From Coniochaeta sp. PMI_546 (Eukaryota > Ascomycota > Sordariomycetes > Coniochaetales > Coniochaetaceae), in NCBI GenBank assembly GCA_021432605.1, contig MU271148.1:1061362-1125361 (forward strand): 64,000 bases of DNA, given 5' to 3'. Made by a program: the position numbers and the translations under genes. The notes under the pieces are model-generated. The model did not search any database. It was not told the origin of the DNA and saw only the letters and a program-made list of their open reading frames with translations. Of this stretch, positions 32,968-43,569 are shown piece after piece (within the stretch, counting starts at the first letter, position 1; every line of letters starts with the position of its first letter).

Positions 32968-35546
32968 AAGTCACTTGAGGTTCCTCGATGCTCTAACCTT
33001 GGTTGCTTGGCGAGGATGAGCTGCCGAGTGCAATGGTTTATTGTCTTGTTAGACCGGACAGATTGGATGGCTGAGTTGGCTTTTGTTTGGTTGCGGCCGG
33101 CGGCATATTGTGTGGTCTTTGTACTCATCGCGGCGTCATCTTGGCCATCGAGCAGAGTCTTTGCTGTCCACAACCTTGAAGACTTCCTGAACCGCGTCTG
33201 CTCCAGGGTCAACTTGTCCGCAGATCAAATTTTCGGTGAGGATGAGACCCACGGATACGTCGAAAACTTGCCAGGCAAGATTCAACGCGATCGTGCGCCT
33301 CAGGACTGTTGAGCCCCTGAGTGTCGTTTAAGGCAACTATCGTGGAACTTGTTTCGTATCTCAACTTGGATACAAGGAGCCCGGAAAATGCTTCGCTGAA
33401 ATCACAAGCCGTGTGTAGAGATAGGACTCCCTGAAAGCCTTCATCTGAGACGAATACATACTTGATCGAGCAATTGAGTCTTTCATTGCAGGACGGCGCC
33501 CAGCACAAAGGCCGGAGCAGTTGCTGAGCTTTTTGACCGGCCCAGATACGGTCCACAGTCAGCACCTGCGCTTCATCCGGTATCTCACTCGTGCGATCAA
33601 GATGGTACATGTTACTGCGCTGGGACAATCAACCTAACTCCCCGAGTGGGAGCCCTCGTCTTGGTCTTTCTTTGTCACCACGTCATCTTAGCGCAAGCTA
33701 TCAATGCCCTCCGTGTCCATTTCCCATGCAGCTTAACAATATTGCACTATTCGGACACCGGCCATGGATGTAGTAACCATGGCCCAGGGTCTGCGAGATA
33801 TTTGTCAGTCAATGATCAGAGCTCTCCAGGCCCCTGGATACGTCAGGTTTGGGCAATTGGCTCGTCCTCGAAACCACAGATAACTAAAGTCTAGAGAGAA
33901 GAATGCTTGGCGATCAACTCGCGGCGATTTGAGCCACAAGCGCCTCGTGGAAATGCTCGGTCTTACTGCTTGGTGGGTCCCTCGCTACCACAGCCGTTGG
34001 GCAGACGATGTCTTTGTCTTCAGCATTGACCATGGCCTGCAGGGCTGAAGTGTCCAAACTGGCCATCCGAATCACTGCGTCCCCGGAACACACCGCTTCC
34101 TTACACCCTGGAACTGACTGTGTGGCAGTCTGAGTCTCGGCCACACATCCATGATCTCCTTCTCACTGGCTGTTGAGTTTCAGCGAGACATCCACTACAC
34201 GTCACCTCCACGTCCGTCGAAAAGAGGAAGTCTTCTGTACTCTTCGTCGCTTCGCGAAGAACCTCACGTAGTGATGAGTCCGTGCCAACCCATTTTACTT
34301 GGATTCCCCGTAGACTAGATGGCTGACAGTGTAGACATGTAGGCATCTACATCCATGTCTCCGAGCGTTGCAGATTCCGTCTGTGCGAGTTGACCTCCTT
34401 CGCCACCCTCGTCCAGGGACAGCACATACCAGCTTTGAGTAACCTTCGGTGATTCCGCAGTGCGGATCACTTGCAGGTTCCTGGCGATTTGGGCCATTTT
34501 CGCCTGAGTTGAGTCGCGGTAGTGAACCCCGTACCGAGCTCTATTACGAAGCCTCTTTTCGGCGCGGGGTAACAACACCTAGGCTTGGTAAAACCACTAC
34601 TCTTCCAGGATCAAGCTTCTGACTGTCATGGATTGTAGAGGTTGGGGCGAGTACGAAGTCAGGGGACGGTGCTGTGCAGCGGGCCCTGGATCTTGAGGCT
34701 GGTTCACAGGTCATCCACTTCTCTTGAATACTGCAAACCTCCTGGTGTGACATTATCTTGTACTATTGGCAGGCTTGCTGAAACCCTGTCTTTCATTGAT
34801 GTTCCTTCAGCCACCAAGCATGCGGGGATATTCGCTAGAAGTGGTAATCCGGGGTTGAGACTATCGTAGACCGGACCAGGGCTCTGACCTGACTGCTGAC
34901 ATCGTGGTACGACTTAACCCTATATGCTTGGTATGCTTGGTCAATTCGGTTAGAAAACGAGTATGGTAGTCAAACTCAAGGAAGCATAGAACGGAGGAAT
35001 CACCCAACCCGGCACGGACCCGATGAAATGTAAGGTCAGGCAAGAAGGGATAGGGGCCATGGCAAGTCAATACAATAACCAACTTTCGGGCTAGACTTCA
35101 AGGAGTTTTGGCCTATTATGGTAGCTTTTTATGATGTTAAAAAGTTGATGTTGAGTCTATGTTGTCATCATTTTATCTTTTGCCATGCCGCAGAGAACTC
35201 GAGCTCTTTTCCCATGCGATTCCAAATGATTTGACTTGATCGACGTCTCTTTCACTCTTCTCGTTCTTCTTCAAGGTTCTTTTCCCGCACATCCTTACAC
35301 AAATTCCAATCGCTTCACATCTCTTATCCCGTGCTTCAGTTCTCGATTCATCCCCAGATGTAGAGAAGAAGAAGGCTATTGCCCACCACTGATAAGGATA
35401 GAGGACATTAGACTTACTACGGCGAAGACGACACTGTCCCATTATACACTTCTGAATGGCAGCACTTCCGGAGAGAGCCAACAACTGGCCATCACACTTT
35501 CGACGCTTACTTAGAGCGACTTGACTCGTGACGTACACCATGCTAC
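32968..35546. other. Intergenic region with unrecognised minus-strand open frames
   Basis: Minus-strand frames at 33209-33610 (starting MYHLDRTSEIPDEAQVL) and a chain of three at 34315-34578, 34101-34346 and 33914-34144 have a somewhat coding-like composition and could be exons or remains of one unknown gene. I could not find consistent splice joins or a domain. The rest is the promoter of the Zn2Cys6 gene at 35547. Confidence 0.3.
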
Positions 35547-38190
35547 ATGGCTCCCTTAGTTAGTTACCGAGGCAGCAATAACGAATCGTCCACGCGAGAA
35601 ACAACAACTTCAGCACAGTGCACAATGGCTTCAGACGATTCCTCTTGCTTTCTGGACTCCGCTTCCGACTTCTCAGGCGGTTCGCCGAGTGCCACCACCC
35701 CGAAAGGGGGGGCCACCGCAGAGTCCGCACCAAGCCATGGATGGAACAACAACGGGAGTCCAGCGAGTTCGAATTGCCCCACGACAATGACCAGCACTCC
35801 GACGATGACGACAGATACAGTCGACAAAAGGAACACTGATGTCCCTGCGAAGCTTATGAGGCGGCGGGCTGCACGAGCTTGTGTCTCGTGCAGGGCTCGC
35901 AAGGTCCGCTGTGACGTTGTCGAGGGAGGCGCGCCTTGTGGCAATTGCCGGTGGGACAAGGTCGAGTGTATCGTTCCAGAAAGATACCGAGGAAAGTGAG
36001 TAACTTTACTTACGTCGTGCTCAAGACATTGCCCTGGCTAACAAAGCTCCATATTGCCGACAGAGATAGAAGCCAGCAGCAGCTATTTCTGAGTCCACTG
36101 AACCAGCCTGCCCTTCCTGATGGCCTGGGAATCACCCACTGTCTTTACTCGCTCAATGACCCCCGCTTCCACATTCATCTCCCTTCCTTTATTCGCCCGC
36201 TACCGGCCAAGATCGCAGCTGAGGATGTTAAGTACCTCCACTGCAAGGGTGCCCTAGCCCTTCCCGAACTCCCGCTGCAGAGCGCACTCATCCAGACCTA
36301 CGTCGAGTACGTACATCCCTACATGCCATCGATGCAGCTTCACGACTTTGTGAATGCCGTAAACTCCACGGACGGTTTGTGCGGTCAGATTAGCTTGTTC
36401 CTCTATCACGCAGTCATGTTTGCCGCGAGCGCCTTTGTGGACATAGAGGCTCTTAGCGAAGCGGGCTATCAAGACCGCAAAGCGGCTCGCAAAGCCTTTT
36501 TCGAAAAGACCAGGGTAAGTTAACCGATGCCTTCTCTGGCCGTTTGTCATATCAGCGATATTCACAAATTCAGTAGCTGCTCTACGAATTCGACTCCGAG
36601 ACGGATCGACTTATCCTAATTCAGGGTCTCCTGCTCATGACGTACTGGTATGAGGCACCGGAGGACCAGAAAGACCCTCGATATTGGATGGGCGCGGCCA
36701 TATCTCTAGCTTACACCGTCGGCCTTCACTGTGACCCCGCCATGATGGGTATGTCGCCTCGGAACCAGAAACTGTGGAAGAGGATATGGTGGTCCTGCTA
36801 TGTGCGAGATCGCATACTCGCTTTGGACATGAAGAGGCCGACGATGATCAAGGATGAGGACTTTGACGTCCCTCTGCTCGAGGAGGACGACTTTGAGCTG
36901 GAGATTCTCCCCCAGGAAAATACTGTCATTTCGCCACGGTGCACGCTGATGCGCGATGTCGGGATGCAACGGGAGCTTGCAATCATGAGTAGCGCCATGG
37001 CCAAATTGTGTGTCTATATCAGTCATGTGTTGAGGTTGCAGTATTCGGTGCTTATCCGCGAAGGGTTGCGCCAGGAGGACAAGGGCAACAGCATCATGAT
37101 ACTCCTCCCCAGGCAAAACTTGAGGAATGACATGGAGGCCGTCAACACAATTAACATAGCGCTACTAGCCTGGGCCGACTCGCTCCCGGCCTGCTGCCAG
37201 TACCGGCCCCTGACGCCATGGGACGTGGAGAATGGTCGAACCACCATTACCGTGCACCGGACACTGCTTCAGCTGGTATACTACAACACCCTCTCTGCTC
37301 TGCATCGCACCAGTTTCCTCCCTTCGTCACCGCATGGCACGCCGAGCGCATCCAGACCAGTGCAGGAGATTTCAAGGCTGAGGGTCTGCAACGCCGCCAT
37401 GAATACGACGCGCATGGTATCAGAGCTTCACCACCTGGGGTTGGACAGGTTCTTGCCCACCACGGGCGTGACTGTAGTTGTACCAGCGATGATTGTCCAC
37501 CTGTTGGAGATGAAGAGTCCTGTCCCCCAAGCGCGGGAAGATGCTTTGAAGCGGTTTGGACAGTGTATGAAGGTCTTGGAGGAGTTGAGCGCAGTTTACT
37601 CAGTTGCCACCTACGCCGCCGACTTCCTAGATGCAAGCTTTGGGAAGGCTGCTGTCGACATGGATGCAGTGTCGTGGTCCGCTATGCCCGGCCAGGGCGT
37701 CAAGAGTCCGCAAATCCAATTCGGCGCGAACATCCTGCACACGGAGGGCGCGCCGTACTTGGCAGCTTCGGATTGTCTGTCCGCGGAGGCCGCGACCCAC
37801 GAAGGGCCACTAATGCGACCTTTTATCATGGACTCCGACATGGAAATCGCGATGTGGCCACTACTGACCGAGAGAGATCTCGAGTCTGCGATCGGCGGCC
37901 TGATGCCGAATCCGAGTGACACGTCGAAGGAGGCACCCCACAACATGGGGCTCATGCAAGGGTATGAACAATGCGACTGGAATGACACGACTGGAACGGG
38001 TTTTCACGTCGACCAGCTGCTTCATTTCCCGTTGGAGGAAGCCAGCAACCATGACGATACGTTTGTGGGCATGGTGGATGCCGGCAACGTCGCTATGACG
38101 CCGGAGCAGGCCTGGACCTGGGCTATGGCTGCTGAGACCGGTCAGGAGTCTAACAGGGCGAATGTAAATGCCCAGATGGCAATGATATAG
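35547..38190 (+). CDS. Zn2Cys6 transcription factor, cutinase-regulator (CTF1-beta)-like
   Basis: Three exons (35547-35995, 36064-36514, 36577-38190; introns 68 and 62 bp) give about 837 residues. The DNA-binding Zn2Cys6 cluster is CVSCRARKVRCDVVEGGAPC followed by GNCRWDKVEC. The fungal-specific transcription factor domain follows: LNDPRFHIHLPSFIRPLPAK, EDVKYLHCKGALALPE, YVEYVHPYMPSMQLHDF, MTYWYEAPEDQKDPRYWMG and LWKRIWWSCYVRDRILALDM. This matches the family of Fusarium cutinase transcription factor 1 beta and the fatty-acid regulators FarA/FarB, so its family relatives act on lipid or cutin genes. Its position inside a fructan cluster is therefore notable; a role there is inference. A second ATG at 35625 has a better Kozak context and may be the true start. 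The C-terminal tail is acidic and may be an activation region. Confidence 0.9.
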
Positions 38191-39245
38191 ACTAGGATGG
38201 GCAGCATTATTGCCGCCCTGTGTCTGGGTCGATGTGAAGGCTTGACCGTGGGCGCTAGGTCGAGATGCTTAAGGAGGGATCTTGATTTGTCTTGATCATA
38301 AGAGCGAGAAAAATGGCGGGACTAGACTTTCTTTGCATTCGTTGGTATAAAAGCGTGATTGGTGTTTTGGGTGTGCGGATTCGGCGAGCACCTGCTTGTG
38401 TACCGGGGTGTCGTTCATGGGGGGTTGATATAGCCAAGCAGGCTGATGTGAAGTACCATATACGGACCAGGTCTGACCAGACAAGCCACAAAAGACATGA
38501 GCTACATTGTCGGTGTAAAGTTCCGGTCATTAAAGATTCCGTCGTTAAGCTCGCCGACCATACTGTGACAGTAAGAAGTACTTTCACCCCTGGCGGTCAC
38601 AGGCGGTCACCGACTCCGCCCCCCGCGACGATAGCCCGGGACTGGACCTTCGTTCGCTCACACGATGATCTGCAAGTCGTGGATACCAAGGGGGTGATTT
38701 TGGCTGTTCATGAAGCTGGAGTATATCGTACGCAAGCGGGGATATTGAAAGCACCTCGACCGAACTTCGGTATCAATCAAGACACGGACTTGATGCCGGC
38801 AATGGCCCTCCAGGTTTCAAGGTTTAGTAGAGTCCTCGCGCCTATACTTGGTGAATCTGTCCCTCGCCGTCAAGCTTACCACTTCTCTAGGAACCTTTAT
38901 ACGGTGACACTGGGAGCTGGACTTTGTTTCTTGTCGCTATTCATGGCTTAAAGTTACTGCGTTCAATGGCCACCTTTTTGCTGGAATGAGTGGTATATTT
39001 GCATTAATATGCTATACTATCTCTAATGCAAGTGATTGGGATCTGCGAAGCCTACTTGTCACCAGTTGGGTACCCTTGACCTGTCGGGTCTCAGCACAGG
39101 TCTGTGGTCTCGTATCTTGGAAAGACAAAATCAGTGAGTCCGTCGTTCCAAGCAAACTGAAGAGGAAGGCACTGATTCGATTGACTAATCCAATCATCTT
39201 TCCCTGTTCGCGAACCTGGGACAGTGTGTCTCTGTGACCTCACGT
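38191..39245. other. Intergenic region between convergent genes
   Basis: This is 3' flank of the Zn2Cys6 gene and of the GH172 gene. One open frame of about 220 codons (38292-38951, +) has no domain or codon bias and is probably chance. I see nothing else. Confidence 0.5.
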
Positions 39246-40622
39246 TTAGTCTTTCAAACTCTCAAGGAATCGCTTCCTGATATCCTTGGCGATCTCGATG
39301 TTATTCAGCGCTCTCTTCCTGGACGCTTCAGCCCTCCTCTCCAGCCACTTCTTTCGATCCTCCAAGAATGCCTCGAGCCTCTCTTCTCGCTGCTTGATGT
39401 GCTGTTGTTGCAAGTCCGTCAGAGGCCTGTCCGCGGCTGGCTCTGGAGGGACCTTGATCGTGGGCCTGTTCGGAAGTCTCTCCTCGACAGGTTGAATCTG
39501 TAACTTAGGTCCCGGAAGCGTCTGGTACCAGTATGCAGTAGTAGACCAGTCGTCCCTGAGGTGGTTCGCGTGTCCATGCTCCAGCTTGACCGTGATCTTC
39601 TTGTTGAATCTCACCGGGTCGGCCAGGTGCCATCGGTAGGAGACTTGATGGCCCGGAACATCCTCTTCGTGGATGATGGTTCCGCAGAAAGGATAGGCAT
39701 TCTTCTGCATGCCCCAGCCTTGGCTGAAGTAATCCTCGCCGCCCGTTCCGTGCATGCTTGGCGGCCAGGTATCATCGTCAATGAAGATCATGTCGTCGCC
39801 TTCGCCCCACCAGGTGCCTTGGTGGTGAAGGACAGAGTGGTTGCAGCCGATGAACGTGCCGGAACCTGTGGTCTCTAGGATGGTATAGCCGTCGCCGGTA
39901 AGATTGGGAATTTGTGTTTCGAGGCTGTTGGTCTGCATAGAATTGGGCGCCCAGCCGGCGGTGGGGTTCTCCCGCCGCCAGTGCGCGTGGAAGTAGAGCA
40001 TTTGCTTCGGATCGAAGGGCGCGGGGAGAAGTTCGTAATCGATGTAGAAGTATTGAAAGTACGCATGCTCGCCTTGGTTCTCGATCTCGATACGTGCTCG
40101 CTTGTTGAATGGCATGGTCAGGTAGCAGTTGAAAGCCGCCGACCCGCCGTATTTCTTCTCCTCTGATGGCTTGACGGAGACGGTGAAGGGGAGGGACTGA
40201 AAATTCGCAGCCATGGAATGGCCGAGACAGAAGAAATCACCTATTGGCGCGATGACGCTGGGGGTCTCGGAGTCGTCCCAGTACATCTTGATGATCACCT
40301 TGCGATAGTAGTCCGGGTCACTGTCCTCATAGCTGAGACCCAGCGCATTGTGGATCTCAAGCATGGCAACGCCGGACTTGGAGTAAGGAATAAGGCCAGG
40401 CCCGAGGATACGACGGCATGTTTGCACAAACCAAAGGTGGGTAATCTTTCCGGGGCCCTCGATGTCTGCTAGGACGGCCGTCTCACCTGGCAGCACCACA
40501 AATGCATCCTCATTGAGGCCGGACTGGTCCCAGCTGGAGATTCGAGCGCTACGTGCTACTGTGCGCTGTGCGAGGGACAGCAACAAGTCGCCTTGGAGGG
40601 AAGCGTTGGACGTGGCTGACAT
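39246..40622 (-). CDS. DUF2961 / GH172 glycoside hydrolase, predicted alpha-fructofuranosidase-type
   Basis: The 458-residue intronless protein is a DUF2961 member, now glycoside hydrolase family 172. Characterised members include a bacterial difructose dianhydride I synthase/hydrolase (alpha-D-fructofuranosidase) and D-arabinofuranosidases. Family blocks seen: GETAVLADIEGPGKITHLWF, KMYWDDSETPSVIAPIGDFF, MPFNKRARIEIENQG, YFYIDYELL, GTFIGCNHSVLHHQGTWWGE and HGTGGEDYFSQGWG. E274 (in WGEGDD) and E296 (in GTGGED) match the two catalytic glutamates I recall for the bacterial enzyme (E270/E291). There is no signal peptide, so it should be cytosolic. The last ~70 residues are a charged helix, probably coiled coil (QQQHIKQREERLEAFLEDRK), beyond the usual domain. 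It is divergent from the intracellular GH32 gene, which supports a fructan role. I start at the ATG at 40622. Confidence 0.87.
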   Translation of the reverse strand: MSATSNASLQGDLLLSLAQRTVARSARISSWDQSGLNEDAFVVLPGETAVLADIEGPGKITHLWFVQTCRRILGPGLIPYSKSGVAMLEIHNALGLSYEDSDPDYYRKVIIKMYWDDSETPSVIAPIGDFFCLGHSMAANFQSLPFTVSVKPSEEKKYGGSAAFNCYLTMPFNKRARIEIENQGEHAYFQYFYIDYELLPAPFDPKQMLYFHAHWRRENPTAGWAPNSMQTNSLETQIPNLTGDGYTILETTGSGTFIGCNHSVLHHQGTWWGEGDDMIFIDDDTWPPSMHGTGGEDYFSQGWGMQKNAYPFCGTIIHEEDVPGHQVSYRWHLADPVRFNKKITVKLEHGHANHLRDDWSTTAYWYQTLPGPKLQIQPVEERLPNRPTIKVPPEPAADRPLTDLQQQHIKQREERLEAFLEDRKKWLERRAEASRKRALNNIEIAKDIRKRFLESLKD

Positions 40623-41654
40623 TCTGAGGCGGATATATCGTGGCAAGAGGGAGGAGAGCTGGCCTTGTCGGAAGATGATGGAGTGAGCATGTCACGATCG
40701 CCGTGTGCGTAGACATTTATAGAGCGACACGCCGGGACAGCGCAGAGAGATATTCAACGTGCTCCACGAGCTATTCCGAGCCCGCAAATCTCAGTAACAG
40801 TACGCATTGGCTATGCGATACCGCAATGAGTCCATGTGCTTGTTCTGGGGGGTTCTGGGGAAATGGAGAACGTCTGCCGACAGTCCACTCGGCCAACACT
40901 GTCGCGAAGCTTTGCAACAAAAGTCGGCGTCGTGATGATGCTACACGTAGCTTGGCATCCTTAGAAGAACCCCAAGAGGAAAGAAATGAGTGAATCATTT
41001 CGGGGCTTCTGGACATCAGCTTAGCATTGGCCAGGGGCCCTTCATTCCGTCAAACACCTTGCAACTCCAGTCATCGCGGAGTTTCTTGTCATCGCGGAGT
41101 TGCGATCAGCTCCGCGGCTGATCCCACACACCCGTCCCAAGCGATGCGCCGTTGATTGGACGACCGCTACCAGACAAATTCACGCGTCTTTGTGCATAAG
41201 ATACACAGGGGTGTCTCATGTCTTAGCAGTTTCGAGATCACACGTGTAAGTCCCCCACAGCCAGGCCATAATGCCCGAGGCTATCTGACATGGACCTGTC
41301 AGCTGCACCTTACTTGGTCTCCCTACACATGGCAGACGTTCCAACGACGCAAAGCTCCACGCCGTACTGAACCGGCAAGCGAACACCATGCCGCTTGTCA
41401 GAAAGCTTCGGAAAAGCGTAGACGTGTATTTTGCCTTGCAGGTGGTGATTGCGCCGATCGTATACGAGCAAGTTGAGTCCTCGAATCGACTGCTCCTCAA
41501 TGCGGAGTCCAGCTAGGAAAGGTAAAGTAGGTCGGGGCAGCGTCTCGGGAAAGAATTGACCAAATTGTCTCTAAACTCCCACAACTGGACATTTTCCTTA
41601 TTGTGACTCCTGGTACATTGCGAGTCAACTTGGCTTGTCACCGTGATATCGAAC
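40623..41654. promoter_or_regulatory. Shared promoter of the divergent GH172 and GH32 genes
   Basis: This 1032-bp region separates the two start codons and holds no supported gene. It contains the repeated CGCGGAG elements listed below and short GGGG runs (TTCTGGGGGG, TTCTGGGGAA near 40840-40862) that fit CreA-type sites. Confidence 0.6.
41070..41115. promoter_or_regulatory. Direct and inverted CGCGGAG repeats in the GH172/GH32 promoter
   Basis: GTCATCGCGGAGTT occurs at 41070-41083 and again at 41088-41101. The second copy pairs with CTCCGC at 41110-41115 to form GCGGAG-N10-CTCCGC, that is CGG-N14-CCG. This is the form of a site for a Zn2Cys6 dimer. The same core (TCGCGGAGTT) recurs at 45548-45557. 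Confidence 0.6.
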
Positions 41655-43569
41655 ATGAACTCGACAATGAGATCCCTTACCCGGCCGAAGATTCATTTCA
41701 CAGCAAACTCCTGGATCAACGATCCGTGTGCCCCTGGCTACGATCCACGGACCGAGACGTATCATCTTTTTTATCAGTGTAAAGACCATTCTGTGCGTGT
41801 CCTTTCCTACGGTGCTCACGAAAAGCTTACGCAGGTACGCAGGTAATCCGACCGGTTGCGAATGGGGCAACATGTCGTGGGGACACATAGTATCGAAAGA
41901 CATGTTGAGCTGGACGCAAGCTGCAGTTTCGCTAGCACTAGTACCGGATCAAACATACGACTCTGAAGGCGTGTTCACCGGTTGCTGGATACCTCCAGTC
42001 GACGAGCTCGATGAGTCCTTGAGGGTCGCTTACTCCTCGGTCAGGTCGCTGCCGTTCCACTGGAGCATGCCAGTGTACCCTCGCGACGCGGCAGGCCTGG
42101 CGGTAGCAGTATCACGCGACGGCGGCGGGGTTTGGACAAAATCTGCGCGCAATCCGATAATCGCGGGGGAACCGCCCGGCCTGAAGGTCACTGGCTTTCG
42201 TGACCCTTACATCACGGCGCTGCCATCCCTCGACAACGCTCGAGGAATCACTGGGAATGTGCTCTACGGGCTCATATCTGGCGGTATCCAAGGTTCGGGC
42301 CCAACAACCTTTCTATACGAGATCCAACGGGGCGATCCCGAGGACTGGAGATACCTCGGTCCTCTCGTTGATCTGCCAGTGAGGTTCCAGCCCTCCAACA
42401 AGTGGAGTGGCAACTACGGTATCAATTGGGAGTGCACCAACCTCGTGACGCTGCAGGCAGGTCCGGATGTTCGAAAATTCCTGATAATCGGGGCCGAGGG
42501 AGATGTGGAGAAAGATCATGTGAGGTATCACCACAGTTCCGCTGTGGCTCCTTCGCGGACCGTGAGGGCTCAGCTATGGATGTCGGGTTCCCTCGACGCC
42601 ACTGGTGACGATGTCCGATTCCGTTACAAACACGGGGGTTACCTAGACCACGGACCGTACTACGCCGCGAACTCGTTCCTGGACCCCCGGTCTAGCCGTA
42701 CTATCGTGTACGGTTGGATCCCGGAGGAAGACCTGACTGTCCAAGCCGCCAAGGAAAAGGGTTGGAACGGTTCTCTTGCCGTCCCTCGCGAGATCTTCCA
42801 CCTTCGAATACCGAAAGTCCTCGGAGCGCTCCAAAGTGCACTACAAGATATAGCGCCTTTCGAGCTCAAGAGAGAATCGGATGGTTCGACTACGGTTCTC
42901 ACGTTAGGCGTGAGGCCAATCAGTGAACTGGACCAGCTGCATGAGGCAAGTAAGCAGGTGCTGAAACATACGGCTGCCGTGGCACTGCCGAAACCAGACT
43001 CGATCACACGATGGACTATTCTGCAGACCTGCTGGACAGCTTGGGAGCTCGAAGCGACAATTTCCATAAATCCTGGATGTAACGAGGTTGGCTTCCACTT
43101 GCGCCACAACGAGGATCTATCTGTTCGTACAACTGTGACATTCTCCGTCACGACAGAGACCATAGTCGTCGACCGCGACGCATCAAATAACGACCCTACA
43201 ATCAACAAATGTCCGGACGCTGGGCCCTTTACTCTGCTGGCAATGCAAGACCCGAATGGGAATTGCGAACCGGTCTTAGAGAAGCTCCACCTCCGGATCT
43301 TCTCAGATGGTGACATCCTTGAGGTGTTTGCTAATGACCGTTTTGCACTGGCGACCATGGTATATTCTGGCGAACACGGCCTGGGTTCTGGGGGTCTGAC
43401 TGCATTTGCGACGGGGAGCGTGAGCAGCGCAGTCTTTGAATCTGTGACGGTATGGGATGGGCTGGACTTACAGAGTCGGAGACACAGAGACGGGTCCGAC
43501 TTTAACAAGACACAAGCATCACAACCAGAAGACTCTAGCTCAGTCCGGGTCTTAGGTTCCGCCGAGTGA
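41655..43569 (+). CDS. Intracellular GH32 beta-fructofuranosidase
   Basis: Two exons (41655-41778 and 41843-43569, 64-bp intron) give 616 residues without a signal peptide, so the enzyme should be cytosolic. It would release fructose from sucrose or imported fructo-oligosaccharides. GH32 landmarks are SWINDPCAP (nucleophile D23), NMSWGHIVSKD, GFRDPYI (transition-state stabiliser D162) and INWECTNL (acid/base E238). DPCAP rather than DPNG places it in the divergent intracellular fungal branch. The C-terminal beta-sandwich ends in LRIFSDGDILEVFANDRFAL, a standard GH32 block. The splice junction restores FYQCNPTGCEWGNMSWGH, which supports it. Its last 18 bases overlap the end of the convergent Zn2Cys6 gene. 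It shares a promoter region with the GH172 gene. Confidence 0.92.

Noticed and set aside
33209-33610. Minus-strand frame of about 134 codons as a gene of its own
   Set aside because: No recognisable family and no supporting signals; kept only as a note in the intergenic entry.
38292-38951. 220-codon frame downstream of TF1
   Set aside because: No domain, poor codon bias and overlap with the expected 3' UTR of TF1.
39246-40622. GH172 protein as a secreted enzyme acting outside the cell
   Set aside because: No signal peptide at the chosen ATG or in the few upstream in-frame codons; the N-terminus is polar.
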